The notes: a model not told the origin generated them from the letters alone. Counted from the first letter of the stretch, positions 20,519 to 32,010 are shown. The stretch is 64,000 bases of DNA from Lasiodiplodia sp. COLG20 (GCA_009801085.1 VNWV01000002.1:1550001-1614000), one strand, 5' to 3'. Translations and numbers: made by a program.

Positions 20519-22566
20519 TCAGCACTTCTCTCCTTCACCCGTCTTTACCTGAACAACAGCAACCTCCGAATCTTCCGCGTCGTCCGACCCCACGACGAGC
20601 TGCTCGGCAATAGACTTCTTATCAAGCTGTTTCCCATCCACGTGTTAGTATCCAGTCTCAACCACAGAGCAGATCAAGAAAAAAAAAAAAAAAAACTCAC
20701 CCACTCAACCACCCACAACATCCCGGCCAACACCCCAATAACCACACACATCGCCACCCCTCCCTTCCGCCAATACGGCGCCTCATCCGCCGGATACAAC
20801 GCAATCCCCCAAAAAGTATACAACGCGCTCTGCACCGCATTCATCCAGTACAACAACACGCTCCTCGCCGCCTCGTCCCCACTCCTCTTCAATATCACAT
20901 TCGCCCACCCGAACAGCAGCGGGTTGACCATGTAGCTCGTGCCGGCGAGGTAGAACGCGAAGAAGACCCCCGCGGCCGGCGTCGACCGCACGAGCAGCAG
21001 GACGGTGGAGATGAGCTGGAACGCGCACGCGGCGAATCCGACGGGCGCGCGGCGCTGCGTCGCGTCGATGTAGAGCGCGGCGAGGATGTTGGAGACGATG
21101 GCGACGGCTTGCACGCCGAGGGGGTAGGTTGTTATTTGCGCGCTGGTGTAGTGCGGCGAGTGCCATTTGAGCCAGAGGAGGAAGAGGGATTGCACGCAGT
21201 AGGCTTCGAGGGCGCCGGTGACGAGGGAGAAGAGGCCGAGGATGTAGCTGGTGAGGAAGGGGTGTTAGTTTGGGATGGATGGAGGGAGGGAGCTGGATGG
21301 TGGGAACTGGATGGTGGGAGGAGTGAAAACGCACAAGTATGGTTGGCCTAGGATGCGTTTGGCGAGGGAGAGGGGCGAGATGTTGTGGGCGTCTTTCTTC
21401 TTGGGCGGGAGGCGCGAGATGGCGAGCTGGATTTCCTGTTCTTTGAGGCCGAAGAGCTGGGCGTTGGTGTTCTCCGGGATGTCGGGGAAGAAGATGAAGC
21501 CTGCGATGGCGACGGGGAGAGTGATGATTCCGTCTTTCTATTATCAGCACCAAAGTACATCATCCACATGATATCGAAAAACGAGGAAAAGGGAGAAGTG
21601 GCCACAAAGTCTCCACTCACCGATCAAGAAGACCCATTTCCATCCAGGCAGCCCAGCATAGCCGTTCATACCCTTGTGAACTGCCGTCATCATTGCACCT
21701 GCAAACATGCTTCCGGCCTGGCCTACAGCGGTGAAAATGGCAGTTCTCTTCGCAATTTCCTGCGGCTTGCTGCAACACAACATCAACAACTCCATTCCAG
21801 AAGCACATACGCTCTCTACCAATGGGCCAGAGAAAATGGGCGGAGCAAGACTTACTACCACGATCCCACAACGTACATGGTTCCACAGTATGTGCTTGCT
21901 TCGGCCATCCCCTGGAAGAACCGAACAACGCACATCTGCTCGTACGTCTTGCAAGCAGCAGTGCACATTGTCAAGCCTGCCCAGAGCAGGACCATTGACG
22001 GAAGCCATCTCCGTGGCGGGATCTTCTGGATGATTATCCCATGGGGTATCTGAGCAATGACGATTCTGATGGCAAATATAAGTAAGGTCACCCTGATGCC
22101 TTACGGGGTTAGACGTACCCAGCAGTCATTAGAGAGAGCAGGACGTTGTACTGTGATCCATGAAGACCAATGTCTTCCTTCAGACCAGCAACCTGTTCGA
22201 CTTGTGAGTATTTTCGAGTGCTGGTAAGATGGAAGCTAGACATACGTAAGCATTTGCAAATGCAGCGCGATCTTGCAGTTTTGTGTTAGCTCATTCCGTC
22301 GTCATGGAGCGGCTGATCTCGCCCTACCAAGGTAATTGAAGAAGTAACTCATGCAGCAGTACGTCTTATCCGCGTGTTAGCTAATTCTCAGTGCAGTCCT
22401 GATTGGTGGACCTATACAAGAACAAACAAATCTGGGACGCTTGTGTCAGCCAACGGTACCATATGCGGAAGGATGATCGGAACCAACCAAGTTTCTGAAC
22501 CAATCGTCTTTCTTCTTTGGATTTTGCAACATCACCCAGAAACATCACTGCCAATTTGTCAGTCAT
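20519..22566 (-). CDS. MFS anion:cation symporter (allantoate/pantothenate type), 480 aa, ten exons
   Basis: Twelve-TM major facilitator of the ACS family (yeast Dal5/Fen2/Tna1 relatives), importing small organic anions across the plasma membrane. Exons: 22566-22488, 22431-22418, 22364-22328, 22271-22246, 22192-22119, 22065-21856, 21769-21621, 21533-21335, 21247-20701, 20626-20519 (1443 nt). Exon 2 is only 14 nt, and joining it restores the family block KLDLFVLTYCCMSYFFNYLDR. Later signatures are QYNVLLSLMTAG, RFFQGMAEASTYCGTMYV and PGWKWVFLIDG. The start is the first ATG in frame, 22566. The last intron has a T17 tract at its donor and an ATACTAACA branch site. The C-terminal tail is acidic (GSDDAEDSE). 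Substrate cannot be predicted. Confidence 0.92.
20679..20695 (-). repeat. T17 tract at a 5' splice site (MFS last intron)
   Basis: On the coding strand the donor is GTGAGT (20700-20695) and its last T is the first base of a 17-T run, in the 74-bp intron 20627-20700. Confidence 0.95.
22418..22431 (-). other. 14-nt microexon (exon 2 of the MFS gene)
   Basis: Flanked by acceptor CCCAG (22432) and donor GTATAG (22417). Only inclusion of these 14 nt links KL (exon 1) to TYCCMSYFFNYLD (exon 3) in frame and yields the conserved KLD-x3-L start of TM1 in ACS transporters. Confidence 0.85.
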
Positions 22567-23060
22567 CAAGCCAAATACGCATTCCGGATCCAAATGTCAC
22601 CTTTCAGCTGATAACTCCATGACTTTTCCGCCATTGTCACTATTGGTTTTCAACGCACAACGCCGAACGAAACGAACACAAAACTGTGGTGATGTACGAA
22701 GAAGAGAAGTAGAAGGAGCCGCTTCAGCATTTGAACTATGTACCTTGATGGCTACGCACAAGCAAGAGTGGAGATTTTCCGCGGTGTTATCTTCGCTACA
22801 AGTAAATACAGCTTCAGTGATTGGCCTGCTTCCCGGTCATAGTGCTGCATGTAGCGCAGTATTGGCATTGGCATTCTTGGCGTTAAAGGACGGCGTCGCA
22901 AATTTGCGGCGCCTGTTTCTACCGGAGTCCGTCCGTCGCCTACCGTATGTGGTGTGAGCAAGTTATTAGTCATCTGCTGCTGTCGCTAAAAAGGCAAGTG
23001 GTGTGTGCTCTGATGTCTTGGATATCATTCGATCTGTCTTGATGCCATGCACATGGTGCT
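22567..23060. other. Spacer: MFS promoter and reductase 3' flank
   Basis: No gene, RNA or repeat recognised in 494 bp. Confidence 0.55.
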
Positions 23061-24404
23061 CTAGAGCTTCGCTTGGTACTCAACCACTGCAGGGTGACGA
23101 ACGCTTCCTGGCTTCAGTGTGCTAAAGTCCTGCACGCCTTCCTCGACATCGGGATAGGGTCCCAAAGGAGTAATGGCCTTGGGGTTGATACCGTAGTGGC
23201 TCTTGGTATACTGGGAAAGAACTTTAGTCAGTAATTGCAATGAATAATCCCACTTATCAGAAAAAGACAACGACCGCTGCCTTTTTCAATGGAGAGCAAC
23301 TCACATTCTCCTTTATGTGCTTAAAGTCGGTCGATTCCTTGAAACCCTTGACATTCCAATACAGATTCTTCAGCCAATTGTTCAGAACCGGATAGTCGTG
23401 GCGGATAGTGCCCAGGTTGCACTTGAAGTGCTGCACGTAGACCGTATCGAACCGGATGATGGTCGCATACGCTCGCAGATCCAGCTCCGTCAGCTCCTTG
23501 CCCAAGATGTACGGTCCGCCGTTCTTGTGCACGATCTCCTCGAGCTTGTTCAGCGCGGCGAAGACGGCCGGCAAATTCTTCTCGTACACCTCCTGGTCTG
23601 GCGCGAATCCGGCCTTGTACACGCCCGTGTTCAGGTCTCGCTGCATCCACTCGGTGATGGTGTCGATCTGAGAGCGAAGGTGCGAGGGGTAGAGGTCGAT
23701 CTTGGCGAGCTCGGGCGAGATCAGATCGTTGAAGGCTGTGGGGAGCCACCGGAGCAGCTCAGCGCTCTCCTGCAAGGTGCTGCGGTCAGCATCGATCTAC
23801 ATGATCTACAGCTACTGAAGCGGAACCGCCGGGAACCTTACGTTGTTGACAGCGGTCTGCGTCTTGGTGTCCCAGAGCAGCGGCACGCTGTACCGCCCCT
23901 TGTAGTCCTTGTCCGCTCGGAAGTACACTTCATGCAGGTATTCGCTCCCGAAGAGCTTGTCGACGGTCGCGTTCGGATACTCGTCGTCCGTCTTGGGGAA
24001 CCTCCAGCCGGGCCAGCCCTTCTCGTCGCCCTTTGGGTACGGCTTCACGATGGAGAGCTCGATGATGTCTGTGAGGCCTTTCAGGTGGCGGACCAGGTTG
24101 GCGCGGTGGGCGAATGGGCAGAAAAGACCTATACGAGGGTGGAGTCAGTTAAGGTCCGGAAGGAACAGGACGCATTCCGCGCTTCCGGCTCACCGATGTA
24201 GAGATGGTATCGTCCCTTCTCCGGCGGGAACTGGCTGTCCGGTGCAATGACTCCATGCCAGCCGTCGTCTGTTCCGGGCTTGTGGATCGTGCTATCACTC
24301 ATGGTGGTCACTCCGATGAAGGCGCGTCTCGCAATTCGTGAGGTCGAGGAAGTGGGGGCAAAGTTGCAGCGGAAAGCTTTTGTGAAGTGGGTTTGGAGGA
24401 GCAT
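23061..24404 (-). CDS. ECM4: Glutathionyl-hydroquinone reductase (Ecm4/Gto type), 370 aa
   Basis: Xi-class glutathione transferase that reduces glutathionyl-hydroquinones. Exons: 24404-24194, 24128-23842, 23769-23305, 23210-23061 (1113 nt). The catalytic cysteine is Cys74 in LFCPFAHR, created across the first splice; other family blocks are VPLLWDTKTQTAVNNESAEL, WMQRDLNTGVYKAGFA, LTELDLRAY and KSHYGINP. Two starts are possible: ATG 24404 adds 34 residues that look like a mitochondrial presequence (basic, Ser/Thr-rich, no acidic residue, with RIARRAF), while ATG 24302 (MSDSTIHKPG) gives a cytosolic form of 336 aa. Both may be used. The gene symbol follows the yeast homologue. Confidence 0.92.
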
Positions 24405-25105
24405 CAATTGTAGGGTAGGCTGTTAGGAGGTAGCAGAGCTGAAGCAGCACATCAATTGCTTAGGTGATTGTGCAATGGTAAGCGTTGCACAAGCTGCGGG
24501 GAACGCGTCGCGCCTGCCCCACTGGAGCTCTCGCGGAACACTTCCGCAGATTGCATCATTGCTCGCCTCGCTCAAGAGCTTCCCCATCATCTGAATTGCA
24601 CATACACTTCAATTCTACTCAATCGACCCATTTTGAATGTGTTCTTTATTTTTCTCCTTTTTTTGTTCTTGCTACAGTCTTCCCTTTGATGCCGTCCAGG
24701 AGACAACACAGATCCATTACACGGAGATAGAACAACGGATACAGCCCTCTTCAGCATTCCTGACACTATCCCGGTTATTCCAACTTCAATAACTCACGTC
24801 ACACCATATTAAAAGGAGCCTTCATATACGAACATGCCCTCCACAAATATGAAAGCTTGCAAGAAAGTAGACATGGTGAGTCCTGCTTACAATGCTATCA
24901 AACAAATACTTTTGAAGGCGAAGCATCTCTTTTCCAAAAGAAGCCTCACATTCTCATTTCCAAACATCTGCTATTCAATCAACATACCAAATGCTATTCG
25001 CTTTTATACCGCTCATCTCTAAACCGCATCCGTACTCCACACCACTCCTCAAACACCGCCGCTATGCCGCCAACGCTCACACAACTAAAAATTACGTCTA
25101 TCTCT
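24405..25105. other. Spacer: reductase promoter and nucleotidase 3' flank
   Basis: Moderately AT-rich. Small frames around 24834-25022 (+) have no motif; they are not called. Confidence 0.5.
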
Positions 25106-27304
25106 CTACCTCCTCTTATCAAACCCCACCCCCTCGCCCACCGGACAATCATCCACATTCTCCTGCCACGCCACCTTCGCATACTCCGGCAAATACATAT
25201 TACTCGTAAAGCTCTCAGGCATGTAGCTATCCGTATCATCCGTCGAGAAGTTCCCTCCCGCCTCATTCAGCGCCGCAATAACATAATCCTCGATGAAATC
25301 GAGATACACCACATCCACCTTCTCCGGCGTGCTGCCGTCGGCCGGAAACGACGCGTTGGCCTGCACGTCGATGGGCAGGTCGTACGCCGGGATGGCCGTG
25401 TGCGGCGTGTCGACGCCATCAGTGCCGAAGTCGTCGGACGTGACGTACCCCGGCGTCGCGACCTCCTGGCGGCGCAGCAGGCGGCCGCCCTGGAAAGACC
25501 GGCCGCGCAGCTCGTGGCCCGCGCGCGAGATGGGCGGGTCGATGCAGGCGTCGGTATCTGGCAGCGACGGGGTCAGCGCGCTGAAACCCAAGCTGCGGCG
25601 CGAGAGCTGCGGGTCAGGCGAGAGGTCGAGCGAGCGCTTCTGGTAGGGGCCGGCGTTCATGATGTCGAGGACCTGCTCGGCGTACTCGTACGGCACGTCG
25701 GGCACGAAGCGGATGGTGTTGGTGAAGGGGGACACGATGAACGAGTCGTCGTAGGTGAAGGGGCCCTGGACGAGGTCGAAGCGCACGCTGCCCGTGTTGA
25801 TGAAGAGGATGCGCGGGACGGCCTTGCGGGTTTCGTTGACGAGGACGGTGGCGATGGCTTCGCGGAGGAGGGTGTAGATGTTGCCGGCGTCGCCGAACGG
25901 CTTGCAGTCGATGCACCACGTCTGCGGCGCGCAGCCGATGACGCTGCTGAGGTTGAGCTGCGTGCGCGCGCCCGTGATGGTCGCGGTCACGGCTTTGCCG
26001 TGTTGGGTGTCGAATGGTTTGCTTTGGCTGCCTGTTGCGTGGTACGCGAACGTCCACCGGTTCCAGTCGAGGTAGCGGCGGGAGTAGCGGAGGGAGGACG
26101 GCGTGTCGGATGTCGGCAGGGTGCTGTTGTCGGCCGTGGCGTTGACCGAGACGGCGGGCCGCGTGGGTGCGGGCAGGCCGGCGGGCTGGACGGCCTTGTA
26201 GGTGCTGTTGCCCTGGCCTGTGATGCCGGTGATGGACAGCCAGCCGAGCGTCTCGCAGTAGCGGCCGGACTCGAGGCCGGTGGCCTTGTTGTCGTAGACG
26301 GCGAAGTCGCGGATGTGCGTGTGGCCGCCGAAGATCTGGATGGGGATGTCGGGCCGGGCGGTGCGGATGGCGCTGTACACGGTGCCCATGGTGCTGGTCG
26401 AGTCGGTCGGGCGGGCGGCGTTGTGGCCGAAGAGGACGAACATGTCGACGCCCTCGTGCTTCACGGCTTCCTGGAACCACGACTCCTGCACAAGGTCGGC
26501 AGCCTTGATCACCTTGGAGACATTCGAGTTTCCGGTAAAGTCGAACAGAACGCCGAATGCCATGATGCGGAGGCCTACCAATTGTTAGCGTTCCGTGCAG
26601 TCTATCAGGGACCTCCAACGACGTACCTTGCTCGGTAGTGAAATAGCGGTACTGGTGGCCGATGTATTCAAACTCGCCGGTCGAAGGGTTGACAATCTGA
26701 ACGTTGGACGTGACATAGCGGTCGCCGTACACCTTGGCGAATTGGTTGAAATGCTCGTAGGCAATCTCGGTGACGTAGAGCTCGTGGTTGCCAATGGCGA
26801 GCAGATCGTAGTCGATGTTCTCCCAAATAGGATTCGAAATCAACCCGTTCGGGTCCGTGGCATCCGAGAGACCAGCGCCGTCGTGCAAGTCCTGCCGTCG
26901 TACGTGATTAGCAGAGATACATCATAAATAGGCTGTGTCTTGTGTAAGCTTACACCCGTGTCGACGAGCAGCAAGTCAACCCCCAGCTCCCGGGCCCTCG
27001 CCTTCATGGCCGTCGTGAACGAGACGTAGTCGCCCCAGTCGGCGCCGTAGTTCTGCTCCTTCAGATGGCCCTCCAGCCAGCCGTGCGTGTCGGTCGTGTG
27101 CAGGAAGTTGAGCTGGCCCCATTCGAGCGGCGCCCGCGGCCCGCTGGTCGCGTTGCTGGACTCGGGCTGCATGCGCTTGACCTTGCGCGTGAGGACCACA
27201 TCGTTCTGCGGCCCGTAGCAGCTGTGGCCCTCCTCGGCGCAGCCCAGAGCCGTGCTGGCAAACGAGGCTGCCGCCGCGACGGCGAAAGTCGCGGTAAAAC
27301 GCAT
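25106..27304 (-). CDS. Secreted metallophosphoesterase / 5'-nucleotidase family, 694 aa
   Basis: Calcineurin-like phosphoesterase with a 5'-nucleotidase-type C-terminal region, similar in layout to yeast YHR202W. Exons: 27304-26954, 26891-26627, 26574-25106 (2085 nt). A signal peptide opens the protein (FAVAAAASFASTALGC). Metal ligands occur in order: TTDTHGW, VDTGDLHDG (joined by the first splice), AIGNHEL, LFGHN and FGGHTHIRD, so all five blocks of a dinuclear centre are present. The second half has the INTGSVRFDL and SPFTNTIRFV blocks of the nucleotidase substrate domain. There is no GPI or TM tail; the C-terminus is hydrophilic. Likely role: extracellular or vacuolar phosphate release from nucleotides; exact substrate unproven. 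Confidence 0.92.
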
Positions 27305-28207
27305 TGTCGCGAAGACGAAAAATTCCGGAACGACTGGACTCGTGGCTCTCTACCTGCCGGCAACGAGGGGGCAGGAGCGAAGGAAGTGAAGGGGCAAGGC
27401 CGGCGCGCGCGCTCGCTGAGGAGCGGAGCGCGGGTGCGGTGTGGTCATTTTATTAAACCTTCTGCGAGTCGATGGGCGATCAGGGCTTACGCGCAGGCAT
27501 ACAGGCATACCGCAGCGATAGCTTTACCCCACGTGCAACGCGCGGGCGGATCCGACGGCATTTTACCTGCTTATCGCGGTTTAGTTCGTTTACCCGGCAG
27601 AGACCAGCAGATCGCCCGTGCCTGCATACGGTCCCGGTCTTAGCACCAGATCGAATCCTGGGGGAGACGTAATCTGGTATGCTCCGTCTTATCGCCAATC
27701 CCTCTCAGCCTCTTCTCAAAACACGCGTCCTATCTTGCATCTGCGATTGGGATTGGGCAATGTCCGCTCTCGCCAAGTTGTTCAAGACCTGGGCCGATGT
27801 CGCTCTCCCTGCTGCGGCGTAGCACATTTTCTCTCCGAGGCGAAGTCCGAGTGTGTTCGCTATCGAGTCAGCGCCAAGGTGGAGACGGTGATATCTTGCC
27901 GACCTAATCATTCACTTACGAGTCTTTTACAGCCCTATCTCCATTGACAAGATTCATGTTCTCGGGCGGACTTGATCAATGCTTCTCGGAGATACGAAAG
28001 ACGGGAAGAAATGGCAAAAGGCAGACTGGGGTATCTAATCGGCTCAACTGCACCCGTACTAAAATGGAAAGATACTCCCGAACTCATTGTCTTCTAACTT
28101 AATTGATACTATGTACTTCTTGAATTCCCTAGCTTGCGACGAGAGAACAGCTTACATCTTGTCAGTGGCCAATTGCTTGAGCAATCGCGAAGGCCTTATC
28201 CACACAA
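27305..28207. other. Spacer, 0.9 kb
   Basis: Nucleotidase promoter side and 3' flank of the AhpD-like gene. No gene recognised; frames at 27480-27947 have no motif. Confidence 0.5.
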
Positions 28208-29220
28208 TTACCAACTCTTGAGTTTCTCCAAGAATTCCATCCCCTCCAAGTCAACCCTCACCATCAGAGCATCTGCCAGCCTCATCACCAACTCCACCGC
28301 AGCTCTGACCTCCGCTCCCGAATTCCCCAGATTCCTCGACCCGTACATATGCCTGTAGACAGTCAGCCAGTCAACCAAACCACCAGTAAAATAACAACCA
28401 AAAAAAAAAAAAAAAAGAAACACTCACCCTTTCGCCTGCGCCCCCTGCCCAGCAGCCAAACACGCGACAAACACCAGCTCAGCGCTTTCTTTCGCGCTGA
28501 GCCTCCACCTCCACCTTTCCTCGTCACCCTCCTCCCCCTGTTTCCGTCCGTCTACCTCTTCTTCTTTCTCCGTCTCCCCCGTTCCCGCCGCCAGCAATTC
28601 CCCATAAACACACCTCACCGCAAAACCTCCCAACACGCCGCCCGAAATCGCGTCCAGGTTGCCGCGCACACGGCTCGCGTGCGGACCGTACGTTGCATCG
28701 AACAGTGCCTGGCCGCGGCGGGAAGAAGCGGGTTGCGAGTCGGAGCTGGGGGAGGGAGAAGAGGTAGTAGTAGTAGAAGAAGGAGAGGAGAGTGCAGAGA
28801 GGACGGAAGGAGGGCAGGTTTGTTTGATCGAGTGTTGGAGAGCGGTGAGGGCGTTGATGGCCTGGTCGTTGGTCAGCCGGTTGTCGAAGTGTGAAGAGAG
28901 GTACAAGAGATAGGCGTTTTTCTTTTTTCCCCTTGGAGAAAAAGACTTACTCTAGGAAACCCCACGAGCGGGCTGGCCTTCGTCATGCCCTCACGCAGAC
29001 GCTTCGCCGCGACCACCTGCGCCGCCTCGCTATCCGCGTGCGCTTGTGCGATCTGCTGCCATAGTTCTGGTATCCGCTTCTCTTCCCCGAAGGCCAGAAG
29101 GGCCACGCCGGAATATACGTATGCCACGCTGTATTCAGAGCCTCGGTGATCGGACGGGAAGAGTGCTCTGAGGCTCTCGATGCTTGGTAGGGTCGGAAAG
29201 GGCGAAGCGACGGATCCCAT
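28208..29220 (-). CDS. AhpD/carboxymuconolactone-decarboxylase-like protein, 282 aa
   Basis: Member of the AhpD-like fold. Exons: 29220-28951, 28861-28428, 28352-28208 (849 nt). N-terminal half: helical, with REGMTKASPLVGFPRAINAL spanning the first splice. C-terminal half carries the fold's helix pair: ELVFVACLAAGQGAQAKGHM then NLGNSGAEVRAAVELV, comparable to the CMD pattern A-x-G-x2-x-Q-x2-x-H...GAS-x-EV. The redox CxxC of true AhpD peroxidase adaptors is absent, so a peroxidase-reductant role is unlikely. A Ser/Thr/Glu-rich insert (about 50 aa) sits between the halves. No targeting signal. Function in fungi is not known to me. Intron 2 contains a T17 run. Confidence 0.75.
28400..28416 (-). 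repeat. T17 tract 11 nt after a 5' splice site (AhpD-like intron 2)
   Basis: Donor GTGAGT at 28427-28422, then GTTTC, then seventeen T on the coding strand, in the 75-bp intron 28353-28427. Confidence 0.95.
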
Positions 29221-30027
29221 CAGTGCTGGTGTGGTGTTCTCTTTCGTAACAGGATGCGGATCGGAAGGGGAAAGAAATTAATCGGACAGTGTTCGTCTTT
29301 ACGCGGACAAGCTTTGTTGATGTTCTTAGCATCCAGCATCTGGATAAGGCTGCATTTATAGCGTTCGATCACGTACTGTAGTAACAGTCATCAGACGCTG
29401 CCTACTCGGTGCCAAAAGTAGACCCGATGGCATAATGTCATCACTTCATCACATGCCATTTACCGTTCAGAAAAATTTCGGATGCTCACCTCGTCGCAAT
29501 ACAGAATAATATCCGTAGGTAGTAGACGCGACGCCGTGGTCGGCCTGGCGGACCGACTGCTGGATAATGTATACCCGAACTTCGGACGGAAGGGGAGTGT
29601 AGTATCAATAGTTGTCTTCTTGCTAGACATTATCTGTTCCATCCGGAGTATAGCGATAGAGAAAATCTTCGACATCTCCAACAGGAGTAAGCCTGGGAGA
29701 GATATCTCCCTATACCTATTAGATGAGAAAGGTATACAGCCAATGAACGAGCCAAGACGCAATATCTATTGCAAGGCCAGCCGGGTGTGAACAAGAACCA
29801 AAATTACGGATCGATTAACAATGAAAGCGTGTACGAATGAAGTGCCAACTCTCGTAATCCCGCACCGAAGCGAAAAAGGAGGTGGGTATCCAAAGTCATG
29901 AAGTCATAATCCGAAGACAAGTGACCCTCCCTAAACAACCAACACCAAGAATGCAAGTAGAGAAAGTAACCCCCTCTCGTCCAAAAAATAATTACAAGTT
30001 CGTATGTGAAGGCGACGGCAAAACGTA
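29221..30027. other. Spacer, 0.8 kb
   Basis: AhpD-like promoter and PFA5 3' flank. An open frame at 29482-29790 (+) has a hydrophobic centre but no known motif; it may be chance or an old element. Not called. Confidence 0.45.
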
Positions 30028-31323
30028 TTAGTAGCCCGTCGCTTCTCTCTTTGCATTTTCGACCAAGGGACCAAATTCGAATTCCGAGTCTTGTCTGTCG
30101 TGGTTTGTGCACGGGCTCAACTTGAACGGCAGGAACCAATCGATGATACTCTCGCCCATCACGCTTTTCAGATTCTGCAGCTTGCCCACATCCCAGGGGT
30201 TGTCGCCAGGCCGAGTCATCAGAATAGCGTAGAGAGCACCCGGTGCACCGGGATACGTAGTCGTCCGAAAAGGGTACTGCTCGTCGTTTCTGCGGTTGCA
30301 CCAAGAGGGCGTGATAAGGACGGACAGGTGGTACGTCGCGTTCCCGCGGTTCAGGGCTTCCACGGTGGTGAAGTTGCGGAGCGTCATGAAGAAAGTGTTG
30401 CCAAAGATGCCCACGGCGAAGAGGGTGAAAAGACCAGTGAATCCAAGCAGCACTGCCATGTGAGAGTCGACGTGATGAATCTGATGCTTATCCCGAGCCA
30501 AAAGAATAGCGTCTGTGACGATGATGAAAATCCCCAGGAAGGTGGCGTAAAAAGTGAACTGAATGAAGAACTTCATCGTAGTCTCCGAGACAATGCCGCC
30601 AACCCTGTTCAAACGTCAGATAACCAGAAACAACAACCTGCAAGGGGAACTCAGAACTCACCAAGGACAAAAGTGGTCCATCCTCCGCACACACCTCCCC
30701 AAATCGCTACAATGATGCGTGCGGTCCGGCTTCCAATTGCTGCACTTATCGCACCACAGCGGCAGCCCATCATAATCGCACACAAACACCTCACGCGGCA
30801 CAAACTTCTCCAACCGCTTCAACTTCTCCTCATGCTGCCTCTCCGACCACGTCCTCCCCATCTCATCCTCAAACACGCCCTCATCATTCGTCCAACCCCT
30901 CTGCCCCTGCTGCTCCAACCCGGCCCCGGACCTCTTTCTATCCCGCTGATGATGTCCACGCGTCCCATTCCCCCTCGAACCCTTCCTCTTCCTCCTCCCC
31001 TCGTCCGCGCTGCCGCGGCCCAGCGGCACCAACCCCGGATCGACCTTGAGCGTCGCGATGATGCGCATGTAGGCGACGGCCGTCAGGAAGAGCAAGACGC
31101 AGTGGACGACGATGACGGCGACGGCGGCGCCGCGGTTGCGGTTGCCAGGGATCGAAGGGTTCATGAGCCGGGCGACCGCCAGCTTCGCGATGACCACGTA
31201 CGACGCCCAGCTGACGACGGCCACGATCATCAGCGGCACCGTCACCGCCGACCAGCGCGCGATCGTCTGCTGGCTGGGCCCGCGCCGGGCGACCATGGCG
31301 GCGTCGCTCGGGGTGGGCGTCAT
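30028..31323 (-). CDS. PFA5: Palmitoyltransferase Pfa5-like, 412 aa
   Basis: Multi-pass protein S-acyltransferase. Exons: 31323-30662 and 30604-30028 (1239 nt); the intron 30605-30661 splits the Trp codon of the active-site block. The Cys-rich domain reads [15 protein letters not shown] then [16 protein letters not shown]: the catalytic motif is DHFC (Asp216-Cys219) rather than DHHC. As I recall, this is usual in filamentous Pfa5 proteins. Predicted helices: two before the domain ([37 protein letters not shown]) and two after it ([35 protein letters not shown]). A basic linker ([19 protein letters not shown]) precedes the Cys-rich domain. The gene is divergent from COA5, 687 bp apart. Confidence 0.9.
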
Positions 31324-32010
31324 GTTTATTGGTTGGGTTGCCCCGGGAGGGACTGTGGTTCGGCAATTGGAACCGTTGGGAGGAAGAGACGAAAACGACG
31401 GATGTGGAATTGGGACGGTGGGAGCTGGTAGGTGGTAGCAGGCGGTGTCGTTCGAGAGGGAGATGATGGGCACCCGGCAAGGCACGGGCGTTTGGCGGCG
31501 CGGAAAGCTCCCTATTTGCTGGACATAATAATAATAAGGGAAAGGCGGCGGGTGGTGGGAGTTGGGTTTAGCGCAGTCGATAGTTCCGGTAGCCAAAAAA
31601 AGGCTTCTGCTCTCTCTCTCTCTCCGCGGTCCCCGGTACGTGCGCACGCGCAAGCTTCACGAGAAAAGGGCGGGTGTATAGCCCCTCGGGGGTTGGGGTT
31701 GGGTGAAGCTGCGGGGAGGAGGAGGCAGCAGAACACGGGAGAGTGATGGATGACGGCAAGTCGGAGGTTGGCGCGAACGCCTGCCTGCCTCTCCGGAGTC
31801 GGTCGCGAGCTGCTGCTGGCTGCTGGGGCAGACCCTGGTCCGCCGCGCGCAATTGACCCGGCGGCTTGGCGGTGGGCTGACCTGGGTGATCGGCGGCCCG
31901 CGCCCGCGCCCAGCCAGTGAGAGCTATCGTGAATATTCACAGACTGCTTGTACAAACGCCCTGCGAAGCGCCATTGCACCGCGCATCGAGCCAGCACAGA
32001 ATCCGCAGCC
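31324..32010. promoter_or_regulatory. Divergent promoter region PFA5 / COA5
   Basis: 687-bp head-to-head spacer. It contains a CT microsatellite at 31611-31624 and an ATAATAATAA stretch near 31525-31536; no specific factor site can be asserted. Confidence 0.55.
31611..31624. repeat. CT dinucleotide microsatellite
   Basis: Seven TC units (14 bp) within the PFA5/COA5 divergent promoter region. Confidence 0.9.

Noticed and set aside
1247..21334. Introner-like element family, suggested by several 86-88 bp introns
   Set aside because: Beyond splice signals, the branch site and simple CCTCC repeats, the introns share no sequence.
22093..22118. 26-bp intron alternative in the MFS gene (acceptor GCATCAG at 22093)
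   Set aside because: Too short for a fungal intron, and the 53-bp alternative (22066-22118) gives the family-typical SLMTAGIVIAQIP junction.
24857..26638. 593-codon open frame on the + strand
   Set aside because: Antisense of the nucleotidase exon 3; long only because of the GC-rich codon bias of the real gene.
30091..31431. 446-codon open frame on the + strand
   Set aside because: Antisense of PFA5, crossing its intron; no motif.
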